Shown here: positions 16,735-24,875 of the stretch, one piece after another | Layout: each line of letters begins with the position of its first letter | Position numbering within the stretch: position 1 is the stretch's first letter | Assembly: GCA_031655335.1 (NCBI GenBank) | Contig: CP134226.1 | Coordinates: 930,001-994,000 of the forward strand | DNA: 64,000 bases | Direction of reading: 5' to 3' | Source: Thalassospiraceae bacterium LMO-SO8 | GTDB lineage: Bacteria > Pseudomonadota > Alphaproteobacteria > Rhodospirillales > Casp-alpha2 | Made by a program: the position numbers and the translations under genes | Notes under the pieces: generated by a model | Told to the model about the DNA's origin: nothing | What the model saw: only the letters and a program-made list of their open reading frames with translations | The model's database searches: none

Positions 16735-17864
16735 ACCTAGCCGCCCGTGATCTATGGCACAATTTCAGCCGTTTTCTGCTGACCTGTATTGGGCTTGGAC
16801 TGTTGTTGGGCGTTGTGCAGTCCATGGTCGGCATCTACCGCGGGATTGTGGTCGAAGGCGCGACCATGGCCAGAGCCGCGGGCGCTGACTTATGGGTCGT
16901 GGAAGCCGGATCTAGAGGACCGTTCGCAGCATCATCGCGGATTCCGGGTGACACGCGCGAGGCCGTGGCACGAATGCATGGCGTCGAGGCGGCCGGAAGT
17001 CTCACTTACCAATCGGTCGAGGGATTCCACGCAGGGAAAAAGGTTCGTTTGTACTTGGTCGGGTATGAGCTCGGCCGTCCCGGCGGACCGGCGGCGATTG
17101 CCGCTGGCCGGAACATAGCACGTAGTCACTACGAACTTGTCTTGGACCGCCGTGCAGGCATTGGTCTGGGCGAGCGCATACAACTCGGCCGCAACAGCTT
17201 CACCGTTGTCGGACTGACCGAAAACTTGGTCAGTTCAGGTGGCGATCCTGCCGCTTTCATTACCTTGCTGGACTCCCAGGAATTACAGTTCGAACTCGCC
17301 CCGCCGGCGGCACGCCGAGAAATTGCCCGCGGCACCGGAACGGGAAGCACAGACACGGTGAACGCCGTTGTGGCACGCGTTCACGCCAATGTCCCGGCGG
17401 ATGAGGTCGCGACAACGGTAAAGCGTTGGAAGCACCTGGCGGCATTGACCGAGGCGGAACAGGAAGATGTCCTGACGCGCTCCGTGGTCGAGCGGGCCGC
17501 CCGCCAGATCGGCCTGTTCACAGTCATCCTGATGCTGGTGTCGACGGTGATCATTTCGCTCATCGTCTACACGATGACGCTGGACAAAAGGCGCGAGATC
17601 GCGACGCTTAAGCTGATCGGCGCCCCGGACCGGCGCATCGTCGGGATGATCATCCAGCAGGCTCTGGCGATGGGTTTGGTCGGCCTTCTGTTTGGCGCCA
17701 CGATGGTCAATCTCATCGTCGATTTTTTCCCTCGGCGCGTCGTCCTGTTGCTGCCCGACGGGCTCGCCCTGGCAGGCATCGTCGTTTTGGTCTGCTTGCT
17801 GGCAAGCACGATCAGCGTGCGGTATGCCCTGAAGATCGACCCCGCGACGGCACTGGCGGGCTGA
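16731..17864 (+). CDS. FtsX/MacB-type ABC permease (DevC-like)
   Basis: A 377-aa permease. One N-terminal membrane segment is followed by a periplasmic domain of about 220 residues and three C-terminal membrane segments with the FtsX-domain motif KRREIATLKLIGAPDRRIVGM. This is the type VII ABC (mechanotransmission) topology of MacB/DevC, which do not carry substrate through the membrane but drive the periplasmic adaptor. It is coupled to the adaptor (4-bp overlap) and to the ATPase (2-bp gap). DevBCA systems export glycolipids or peptides; the substrate here is unknown. Confidence 0.85.
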   Translation: MNLAARDLWHNFSRFLLTCIGLGLLLGVVQSMVGIYRGIVVEGATMARAAGADLWVVEAGSRGPFAASSRIPGDTREAVARMHGVEAAGSLTYQSVEGFHAGKKVRLYLVGYELGRPGGPAAIAAGRNIARSHYELVLDRRAGIGLGERIQLGRNSFTVVGLTENLVSSGGDPAAFITLLDSQELQFELAPPAARREIARGTGTGSTDTVNAVVARVHANVPADEVATTVKRWKHLAALTEAEQEDVLTRSVVERAARQIGLFTVILMLVSTVIISLIVYTMTLDKRREIATLKLIGAPDRRIVGMIIQQALAMGLVGLLFGATMVNLIVDFFPRRVVLLLPDGLALAGIVVLVCLLASTISVRYALKIDPATALAG

Positions 17865-17866
17865 CG

Positions 17867-18592
17867 ATGGATCAAGCCGTCCCACCGCTTGTCGAGCTCC
17901 ACCAAGTGTCGAAGCATTTCGGAGAAGGCGACACACGTGTAGACGCGCTCCGCGAGATCGATTTGAACGTCGCTCCCGGCGAACTGATCGGTCTCGTCGG
18001 ACCGAGCGGATCAGGAAAAAGTACGCTGCTCAACGTGATCGGCTGTATTCTGGAACCAAGCAGCGGATCGATGCATCTCGACGGCGACTTGGTCTATGAC
18101 GGCCGTTGGCTGCGCGGAGACCTGCGCCGCCTCCGCCTCGACAAGATCGGTTTCATTTTCCAGTGGCATAATCTGCTGCCCTTCCTCAATGCCGTAGACA
18201 ACGTCGCGGTCGTTCTCGATCTTATCGGCGCAGAACGAGATACGGCCCGAGGGCGAGCAGAGGAATTGCTGGAATACCTGGATATCGGAAAGCGGCGCGA
18301 CGCCATGCCCGCGAATCTCTCCGGCGGCGAGGCGCAGCGTGTGGCAATTGCCAGGGCCCTGGCCAACGAACCTCGCATTATCCTGGCCGACGAACCCACG
18401 GCGGCACTGGATTCCGAACGCGCCGCCATCGTCATGGACCTGTTGCACCGGGTCGCACGCGAGCGTCAGGCAGCGATCATCGTGGTGACGCACGACGAGA
18501 AGGTGTTCAATCGCTTCGACCGCATCGTCCGCCTACGCGACGGGCGATTGGAGAGTGAAGCCACTCCAGCTGCTTCTACAGCGGACGATTGA
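17867..18592 (+). CDS. ABC transporter ATPase (MacB/DevA/LolD type)
   Basis: A 241-aa single nucleotide-binding domain with Walker A GPSGSGKST (near residue 45), Q-loop FQWHNLLPFLNAVDN, signature LSGGEAQRVAIARAL, Walker B ILADEPTAALD and the H-loop VVTHD. Subfamily features (the FQ-NLLP Q-loop) match the LolD/MacB/DevA group. It pairs with the permease upstream; two copies would power the exporter. It ends the transporter trio, and a 72-bp gap precedes the metallo-beta-lactamase-fold gene. Confidence 0.9.
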   Translation: MDQAVPPLVELHQVSKHFGEGDTRVDALREIDLNVAPGELIGLVGPSGSGKSTLLNVIGCILEPSSGSMHLDGDLVYDGRWLRGDLRRLRLDKIGFIFQWHNLLPFLNAVDNVAVVLDLIGAERDTARGRAEELLEYLDIGKRRDAMPANLSGGEAQRVAIARALANEPRIILADEPTAALDSERAAIVMDLLHRVARERQAAIIVVTHDEKVFNRFDRIVRLRDGRLESEATPAASTADD

Positions 18593-18664
18593 CCTGGAAC
18601 CCCCAAGACGAAGCCGAACGCCAACAACGAATAATGGGCACCAATCGAGTTGCGGAGGAAGTGT

Positions 18665-19618
18665 GTGAATACAGCGTCTATCAAATGCTTTGCGCTGGCG
18701 GTCCTTGCCATCCTAACGAGCGGCGCTGTATCGGCGCAGGCCGCTGACATCCTGCCGCCCCCGGAACGCGTTTCGGAAAACGTCTATGCCTGGATCGGCC
18801 CCCTCGACGGCCCCAACACGCAAAACCAAGGCTACCGCATGAACCTCGCCTTCGTCGTCGGCACGGATGCCGTCGCCGTGTTCGACACGGGCTACACGCG
18901 GGAAATGGGCGATGAGATGATCGCTCATATCAAACGCGTGACTGCGCTGCCGATCCGCTACGCGATCAATTCCAACTCGCAGCCGCATCGATATTTCGGC
19001 AACGATGCGTTCCATGCCATCGGCGCGGAGATCATGGCGACGCCAGAGGAACTGGCCCGCATGGAAGGCATGGGTGGCATGTTCGCCATGTTCAGCGCTC
19101 AGGCCCTGGGTCTCAAGGACGGTGCGGTCCCCGCACCAATAGCGCCTGTACAAAAAGTAACAAGCTCCCGGACGCTCGACCTCGGCGGTGGAATCACCTT
19201 GCGCATTCTGCCGGCAGGTGGGAACCACACGCCCAACTCGCTGATCGCCGATGTTCCCTCCGACAAGGTCCTTCTGGCCGGCGACGTTCTGTATGGAGAA
19301 CGGTTGCTGGCAGTCCTGGATGTCAGTCAGCCGAAGGAATGGATCGATACCTTCGACGGCTTGCGTCGGTTCAAGGACTATCTGTTCGTCCCGGGCCATG
19401 GCCGGCCCGGACCACTCGCCATTTTCGAGGGGCCGACCTACCGCTATCTCTCCAACATATGGGACTACATGTGCAAAGCGGTGGGCGCCGGCGTCGACTT
19501 GGATTCGGCGGTCAAGTCCTACGACCAATCCGCCTATTCCGGACTTGTGAACTTCGATAATCTCAGTGGACGGAACGCCAGCTGGACCTATCAGAAGGCC
19601 GAGTTCGCCTGTTTCTGA
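18665..19618 (+). CDS. Exported metallo-beta-lactamase-fold protein with altered metal site
   Basis: A 317-aa protein with a signal peptide (cleavage after AQA). The fold is MBL-like: strands YRMNLAFVVGTDAVAVFDTGY, the later ligand histidine in GGNHTPNSL, D in LLAGDVLYGERLL and H in VPGHGRPGP. However, where MBL enzymes have HxHxDH this protein has NSQPHR (about residues 101-106). Three of the four N-site ligands are therefore missing, and canonical di-zinc hydrolysis is doubtful. The start is GTG 18665 with GGAGG 7 bp upstream; a TTG 15 bp earlier overlaps that site. It follows the ABC exporter and may belong to its operon. Role unknown. Confidence 0.75.
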   Translation: MNTASIKCFALAVLAILTSGAVSAQAADILPPPERVSENVYAWIGPLDGPNTQNQGYRMNLAFVVGTDAVAVFDTGYTREMGDEMIAHIKRVTALPIRYAINSNSQPHRYFGNDAFHAIGAEIMATPEELARMEGMGGMFAMFSAQALGLKDGAVPAPIAPVQKVTSSRTLDLGGGITLRILPAGGNHTPNSLIADVPSDKVLLAGDVLYGERLLAVLDVSQPKEWIDTFDGLRRFKDYLFVPGHGRPGPLAIFEGPTYRYLSNIWDYMCKAVGAGVDLDSAVKSYDQSAYSGLVNFDNLSGRNASWTYQKAEFACF

Positions 19619-19654
19619 TGACCTGTTGCCGCGTACCTTTGAGGAAAGCCGAAC

Positions 19655-20686
19655 ATGCGGAAGCGCGTCGCCATCCTGTTTCCCGCCCCGGAGGGATCTC
19701 GGAACGTTGTCCTGGAAGATACGCGGTTCGCTGAAACTGCGGCGGCGTTACGTGCGACGGGTTTGGACGTTGAAGCGGCACCCTATGCGGATCAATTCAT
19801 CGACGATGCCCGCGACCAACTTCTGGGCGTAGACGGCGTCTTGGTCTGGGTCAATCCGGTTGAAGGAGAGCAAAATCGAGCGCTGCTTAACGGATTATTG
19901 TCGGACATCGCCGAACGGGGGGTATTCGTCAGCGCCCATCCCGACGTCATTCGAAAGATGGGCACCAAGGCAATCCTCTATCAGACCCGCTCCATGCCCT
20001 GGGGCTGCGACACGCGCCATTACACTTCCCTTGAACAGATGCAGGCGGAACTGCCGGAGCGCCTGAGCCGGCACGGCGCGGTCGTCTTGAAACGAGTGCG
20101 CGGGAACGGCGGCAATGGCGTCTGGCGGGTGGCGCCCGCAGATCCCGCCGCCACCGTTACGCTAACCTCCCGGCTCCACGTGCGCCACGCCAAGCGGGGC
20201 AGCACCGAGGAGGAAATGGCGCCCGAGGAGCTATATGCCATCTGCGCGTCCTATTTCGAAGACGGAGACGGAATGATCGACCAGCCCTATCAGGCGCGCC
20301 TGGCCGACGGCATGGTGCGCTGTTACATGGTCCACGACCGTGTCGCGGGGTTCGGCGAACAACTGATCAACGCGCTGCATCCGGCGGTGCCGGACCCGGG
20401 CGAGCGCCTCTATTTCCCGCCGACGCGACCGGATTTTCAGCCGCTGAAGACGATGCTGGAAACGGACTGGCTGCCCGAACTGTGCCGCCGCCTTGACCTC
20501 CAACCGCATGATCTCCCGATCATCTGGGATGCCGATTTTCTTTACGGCCCGAAAGATGCGGCGGGCGCCGACACGTTCGTTCTATGTGAGATCAACGTCA
20601 GTTCCGTCTATCCGTTTCCCGACGACGCGCTGAAGCCGATCGCCGAAGCGGCATCCGCCAGATTGGCAGTTCCGCCGAAAACTTAA
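19655..20686 (+). CDS. Cj0069-family ATP-grasp-like protein
   Basis: A 343-aa soluble protein. An N-terminal Rossmann-like part (KRVAILFPAPEGSRN) is followed by an ATP-grasp-like centre with VVLKRVRGNGGNGVWRV (phosphate-binding glycine loop) and a C-terminal CEINVSSVYPFPDDA, where the ExN resembles the metal-binding ExN of ATP-grasp ligases. The whole resembles proteins I recall annotated as Cj0069 family. The natural reaction is unknown to me; ATP-grasp enzymes ligate carboxylates to amines or thiols. ATG 19655 follows GAGGAAAG. It is the last cargo gene before the tni module. Confidence 0.7.
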   Translation: MRKRVAILFPAPEGSRNVVLEDTRFAETAAALRATGLDVEAAPYADQFIDDARDQLLGVDGVLVWVNPVEGEQNRALLNGLLSDIAERGVFVSAHPDVIRKMGTKAILYQTRSMPWGCDTRHYTSLEQMQAELPERLSRHGAVVLKRVRGNGGNGVWRVAPADPAATVTLTSRLHVRHAKRGSTEEEMAPEELYAICASYFEDGDGMIDQPYQARLADGMVRCYMVHDRVAGFGEQLINALHPAVPDPGERLYFPPTRPDFQPLKTMLETDWLPELCRRLDLQPHDLPIIWDADFLYGPKDAAGADTFVLCEINVSSVYPFPDDALKPIAEAASARLAVPPKT

Positions 20687-20724
20687 TCCTCTTGCTGGTG
20701 ATTTCATCCACTTCCGGCAAAAAG

Positions 20725-20903
20725 CGGACACCACACCAAAGTCGTCGCAATAACTCCTATTCGAGAAAGCAGACGTCTGATTCTTCAGATAAGCCCGTTC
20801 CAAATTTCCCTTGCACACGAACCTTCGCATCACTAAATACCCGCCGCTTTAAATTGTCCTGACTTGGGCAAAGGCTGCCGCCCATGTTTGCGGCTTAACC
20901 ACA
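20725..20903 (+). repeat. 179-bp leader of tniQ shared with element B
   Basis: Nearly identical to 43315-43493 upstream of the second tniQ. It contains the palindrome CAGACGTCTG, an isolated TTGTCC word and no SD sequence before the TTG start. The sharp loss of similarity to the left (different cargo) marks the cargo/core junction in both elements. It presumably holds the tni promoter. Confidence 0.7.
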
Positions 20904-22178
20904 TTGAACGGCCCCTGGCCATTCCGACCGCGACCGGTCGATGATGAGACGTTCTCGTCTTGGTTCTCGCGCCTGGCTTGGGCCAACGGGCTGGAACCTG
21001 GCGAGCTGTATCGCATCGCACTACCCGGCGGACGGATGCATCGAGCCGATCTGGACAGGCTCGCCTGCGAAGACCTGATCGCCGGTTTATCGGCCCACAC
21101 GGGTATCGAGCGAGGTGACTTGCTCAAGCGGACGCTGAAAGCCTGGTCCGGCCGGTTGTATGGAGAAGACGACGGCCGCAACAAGCTGCTTTGGCTGCCC
21201 GCCGCCGGCGTGCATCAAAAGTCGAAGTCGTTCGGTCAACAGGCCTGCCCCGCATGCCTACAGGATGACGCTGTGTCACACCTCCGCTCGGTGCACCGAT
21301 TGGCATTCGTCACCAGCTGCCCCCATCACAGCCGCCTGCTGATCGATAAATGCCCTGAATGCACCGCGCCAATTCAACCGCTCTACGGATCACCTCACCT
21401 AGGATCAGTTTGTCTTTGTTGGAATTGCGGTTTCGATCTTCGGCGCGCGGAGCCGCCGGAGGTCCATACGCATCGCGCCCAAGAAGAGCTGGTCCGCATT
21501 GCACAAGGCGATTGGGGCGAGCTGGGTGGGTTCGGCCGCGTCTATCCGCTCGCCTATTTCCGAATTCTCTGGATCGTTTATCGCCTACTGGCAACAGGCC
21601 GGTTTGCCTACCCGCTACGTGAGTGGACACGCCGAAACCTCGGCACGCCTGACGTACCACCATCTGCCATACCGCGCATCAAAGAGATAGAACGATTGCC
21701 GGCCCACAGCCGCCATGTCCTTACTCAGCAAGCCTACGCATTGCTCGGCGATTGGCCGTTCCGGTTCGTCGCCGCTTGCAAAGGTGTCGGCATCACGTCG
21801 CGTGTGCTCCTGAAAAACCCTGCGCAGGTACCCTTCGCATTATGGGCGCCAGCGTCGAGCGAGCTTCAAGACGGCAACTATCAACCGGCACCATCCGAAG
21901 TCGCGGCGGCGAGGGCATTCTTGCAAAGGCAAGACACGCTACCGACACGCGGCGCCTTGAGCCAAGTCCTCGGCTGCAAATCCAAGCACATCGATGAACT
22001 CGCCGTTCCCGCCGGCGACCACTGCGCCTACGGGACGAACCGCTATTGGAAACTGGACGGCGTCAGTCCCGAGGTTCGCGCGGCCGCACGCGCAGCCGCC
22101 ATACATGAAGGACATAACGTCGGCCCCTGGGTCGATCAGATATTACGCGAGGCGCTCAAAAGGCGAGGCTTAGTATAA
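20904..22178 (+). CDS. tniQ: TniQ-family target-selection protein, element A
   Basis: A 424-aa TniQ/TnsD-type protein that would recognise the insertion site and recruit TnsC. The N-terminal TniQ domain opens with WPFRPRPVDDETFSSWFSRLA. A zinc-finger region follows with C115, C118, C139, C150, C153, C170/C172 and C175. The C-terminal half, which would read DNA, is helical and ends in a basic segment. The TTG start at 20904 is the first in-frame start but lacks a clear SD. Being the only TniQ in the element, and with insertion beside tRNA-Gln, it is the likely tRNA-gene recogniser; that is inference. The copy in element B (43494) differs at scattered residues, mainly in residues 60-90. Confidence 0.88.
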   Translation: MNGPWPFRPRPVDDETFSSWFSRLAWANGLEPGELYRIALPGGRMHRADLDRLACEDLIAGLSAHTGIERGDLLKRTLKAWSGRLYGEDDGRNKLLWLPAAGVHQKSKSFGQQACPACLQDDAVSHLRSVHRLAFVTSCPHHSRLLIDKCPECTAPIQPLYGSPHLGSVCLCWNCGFDLRRAEPPEVHTHRAQEELVRIAQGDWGELGGFGRVYPLAYFRILWIVYRLLATGRFAYPLREWTRRNLGTPDVPPSAIPRIKEIERLPAHSRHVLTQQAYALLGDWPFRFVAACKGVGITSRVLLKNPAQVPFALWAPASSELQDGNYQPAPSEVAAARAFLQRQDTLPTRGALSQVLGCKSKHIDELAVPAGDHCAYGTNRYWKLDGVSPEVRAAARAAAIHEGHNVGPWVDQILREALKRRGLV

Positions 22179-22238
22179 AAATACATGTTGGGGATTGCAG
22201 CCCGGAAAAATCACTACATATAGTATTTAGGAGGAGAG

Positions 22239-22880
22239 ATGCCGGTTAGAAAAATTCCCATCAGCAGCCGGAGTCTGACGGGTCGCCACGCATACGGGCG
22301 CGGCAAAGATGCTGTTGGATTTGAATCGTCTCTCGAGCGGGATTTCATCTCGCTGATGCGTTTCGATATCAATGTCACGGACATCGAAGAGCAGCCCGTC
22401 CGGATTGCGTTCCAGGACAGTGCCGGCAATCATCGCCACTACACACCGGACTTCCTGGTTCATCGACGTTCCGGCACCTCGATGCTCGCCGAGATCAAAC
22501 CTGCCAAGTTCGTGACGGCCGACCTCGACGACAAATTCAATGCCGCCAGGAATTTCGCCCGCAGGCGGGGTTGGATGTTCGAGGTATGGACGGAACAGCA
22601 GATCCGCATTCCCCGGTTGGAGAACGCCAAATTCCTCGTCCCCTACCAGCAAGCGGAGCCGCCGGCAGGGGCGCGCGACCGCTTACTGACCGCACTAGGT
22701 GAAACAGGTCGGACGACGGTTACCCGCCTTCTCGATGCGACATGCCGCCAAGAAGATGACCGTGCGGAGACGCTATTTGCTCTGTGGCATTTGGTCGCGA
22801 CAGGAACGGTCGCCGCGGGCATGGACGATCCCCTAACTCCGGCAAGCGAAATTCATTTGAATGAAGGCAATCAACGATGA
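22239..22880 (+). CDS. tnsA: TnsA-like endonuclease, element A
   Basis: A 213-aa protein with a TnsA N-terminal nuclease core: E33 in SSLERDF, D71 in HYTPDFLV and E85-x-K87 in LAEIKPAK, the restriction-endonuclease-fold catalytic set. It would cut the 5' transposon ends, allowing cut-and-paste instead of cointegrate formation. A C-terminal helical region probably contacts TnsB or TnsC. GGAGGAG lies directly upstream of ATG 22239. The tnsB start overlaps the stop (ATGA). Presence of TnsA with a TniA/TniB/TniQ set places this among Tn7-like rather than Tn5053/Tn402-like elements. Confidence 0.87.
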   Translation: MPVRKIPISSRSLTGRHAYGRGKDAVGFESSLERDFISLMRFDINVTDIEEQPVRIAFQDSAGNHRHYTPDFLVHRRSGTSMLAEIKPAKFVTADLDDKFNAARNFARRRGWMFEVWTEQQIRIPRLENAKFLVPYQQAEPPAGARDRLLTALGETGRTTVTRLLDATCRQEDDRAETLFALWHLVATGTVAAGMDDPLTPASEIHLNEGNQR

Positions 22881-24745
22881 GCACGCCGCTGAGTTTCGAC
22901 GTCGGCAGCGAAGTCCAGTTTCTTGGACGTGCCGCCGTTATCACTTCCCAGCCCAGCTTCGACGAGGTCATGGTGCAGTTCGTCGATACAGGCGAAATCA
23001 AATCAGCGAATGTCGGACAGCTCAAAAGCAAAGAAGCATCTGTGATCGACAAGCCCCGGGTCCTGGACGCCATACCGGAGAGCGACCTGGATACGGCGCG
23101 AGAACGATACGAGGCGATCAAACCGCTGCTCGATGTTACCCACGGAAAAGGCGAAGCCTTCAAGGCCCGCGCCGAGGAAATCGGCGTCAACGAGAAGACA
23201 CTGCGCCGCTGGTGCGCTGACTATCAGGCGAGGGGTTTGCTATCCGATCTAGCACCCAACCGCCGGGGCAAACGGAAGCGGCGTTTGCCAAAAAAGGTCG
23301 AGACCATCATCCAGGACGTGATCGAGAACGTCTATCTCACCAAACAGAAGGTGACGGCGAAGAAAGCCATCGACGAGGTCGTTCGCCGATGCAAGGCGGC
23401 CCGATTGAAAGCACCGCACCCGAACACGATCCGCGCTCGCATAAAGGCGGTTAAAGAAAGCGAGCGGGTCAAACGCCGTCAAGGCGCCAAGGCCGCCCGC
23501 GACCAATTCGCCGCAGTAAAGGGTGAGTTTCCGGACGGGAACTTCCCGCTGGAAACCGTTCAGATCGACCACACGAAGCTGGACATCATCCTGGTCGATG
23601 ACGATACCCGTTTGCCGATCGGCCGTCCGTGGCTCACCGTCGCCATCGACGTCTTCAGTCGAATGATCACCGGGTATTACATCTCTCTCGACGCGCCGAG
23701 TTCATTCTCCGTGGGAATGTGCATCCGTCATTCAGCGCTGCCCAAAGACGCCGAGATTGAAAAGCTGGGGATCGACGGCAAGTGGCCGGTATGGGGTCTG
23801 ATGCGGACCCTCCATGCCGACAACGGCAAGGATTTTCACAGCAACCTGATCAAAAAATCCTGCGACGAATATGGGATCAACATCGCCTGGCGGCCGGTAA
23901 GGCAGCCGCACTTCGGCGGGCATGTCGAACGGTTGATGGGGACAATCGCCAAGGAAATCCACGCCCTGCCAGGTACGACCTTCTCCAACATCCAGGAGAA
24001 GGGTGAATACAACTCGGCGAAACAGGCATCAATGACGCTGGATGAACTGCACGCCTGGTTCGTCACCTATGTGGTCGGTGTCTATCACCAGCGCGTCCAC
24101 AAAGGCATCGGCATGAGCCCGATTGAAAAGTGGCGAGAAGGCGTCCTAGGAACCGGCCGGCGGAAAGGCACCGGGCTCAACGCGCCAATCAGCGATCCGG
24201 AGCGGTTCGCCATCGACTTCCTCCCGCTCGAAACCCGCACGGTTCAACGCGAAGGAATTGCTTGGGACGGCGTCAAATACCGCGCCCCCAGCATCCTCGG
24301 TTGGATCGGGGAGAAACAAGGGGGACGGAGCGTGAAGTTCACCATCAGACGGGACCCCCGCGACATCAGCCGCATCTATTTCCTCGATCCCGAACTCAAG
24401 GAGTATCTCGAGGTTCCTTACCGGGACCAGACGCATCCCTCGATCTCCCTTTGGGAGCTTCGGGCCGCCAAGAAATACCTGAGAGACCGAAACGCGGAGG
24501 TCATCGACGAAGACGCCATCTTCGCCGCGATCGAGGAGATGGGACGCATCGCGGAGAGCGCCACGACCGAAACCAAGAAAGCCCGACGAGCTAAACAGAG
24601 GAAGAAAGTCCATGCACGAGAAACGTCAGATCAACGGCCGGGCCTTTCGCTCGTCGTCGATAACTCCGAGGCCATCGAAGAAGACGAAGGTAAATTCGAC
24701 ATCGGCGATGCCGACCTTGAAGGCCGTTGGGAGGATTGGTCATGA
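22877..24745 (+). CDS. tnsB: TnsB/TniA-type DDE transposase, element A
   Basis: A 622-aa transposase of the Mu/TniA/TnsB family. It has N-terminal DNA-binding helices (about 70-200, with LRRWCADYQARGL), an integrase core with D231 (QIDHT), D315 (LHADNGKDFH) and E351 (GGHVERLMG), giving a D-x84-D-x35-E spacing, and a Mu C-terminal beta barrel ending in an acidic tail for TnsC contact. It is translationally coupled on both sides (ATGA overlaps). It should bind the ACANNTTANNTTGTCC sites. It looks intact. Confidence 0.92.
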   Translation: MSTPLSFDVGSEVQFLGRAAVITSQPSFDEVMVQFVDTGEIKSANVGQLKSKEASVIDKPRVLDAIPESDLDTARERYEAIKPLLDVTHGKGEAFKARAEEIGVNEKTLRRWCADYQARGLLSDLAPNRRGKRKRRLPKKVETIIQDVIENVYLTKQKVTAKKAIDEVVRRCKAARLKAPHPNTIRARIKAVKESERVKRRQGAKAARDQFAAVKGEFPDGNFPLETVQIDHTKLDIILVDDDTRLPIGRPWLTVAIDVFSRMITGYYISLDAPSSFSVGMCIRHSALPKDAEIEKLGIDGKWPVWGLMRTLHADNGKDFHSNLIKKSCDEYGINIAWRPVRQPHFGGHVERLMGTIAKEIHALPGTTFSNIQEKGEYNSAKQASMTLDELHAWFVTYVVGVYHQRVHKGIGMSPIEKWREGVLGTGRRKGTGLNAPISDPERFAIDFLPLETRTVQREGIAWDGVKYRAPSILGWIGEKQGGRSVKFTIRRDPRDISRIYFLDPELKEYLEVPYRDQTHPSISLWELRAAKKYLRDRNAEVIDEDAIFAAIEEMGRIAESATTETKKARRAKQRKKVHARETSDQRPGLSLVVDNSEAIEEDEGKFDIGDADLEGRWEDWS

Positions 24746-24875
24746 CTGAGCCCGCAAGAAGCGAACTGACATCATTCGAGCTGTTCGGCCCGGAGCCGCG
24801 GGAGAGATTGCATCGGATCTGGTCGTCCTGCTGGATCGACTACCCGATTGCCCTGCAGGCATTGAAACGCCTTGA
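24742..24875 (+). pseudogene. tnsC: tnsC (TniB-like), 5' fragment, element A
   Basis: Codons 1-44 match the intact tnsC at 47332 (MTEPARSELTSFELFG through QALKRL). At 24876 the sequence changes to an IS1380-like end. CTTGA (24871-24875) is duplicated at 32067-32071, where the gene resumes. The Walker motifs lie in the 3' part, so this fragment cannot work alone. Confidence 0.9.
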
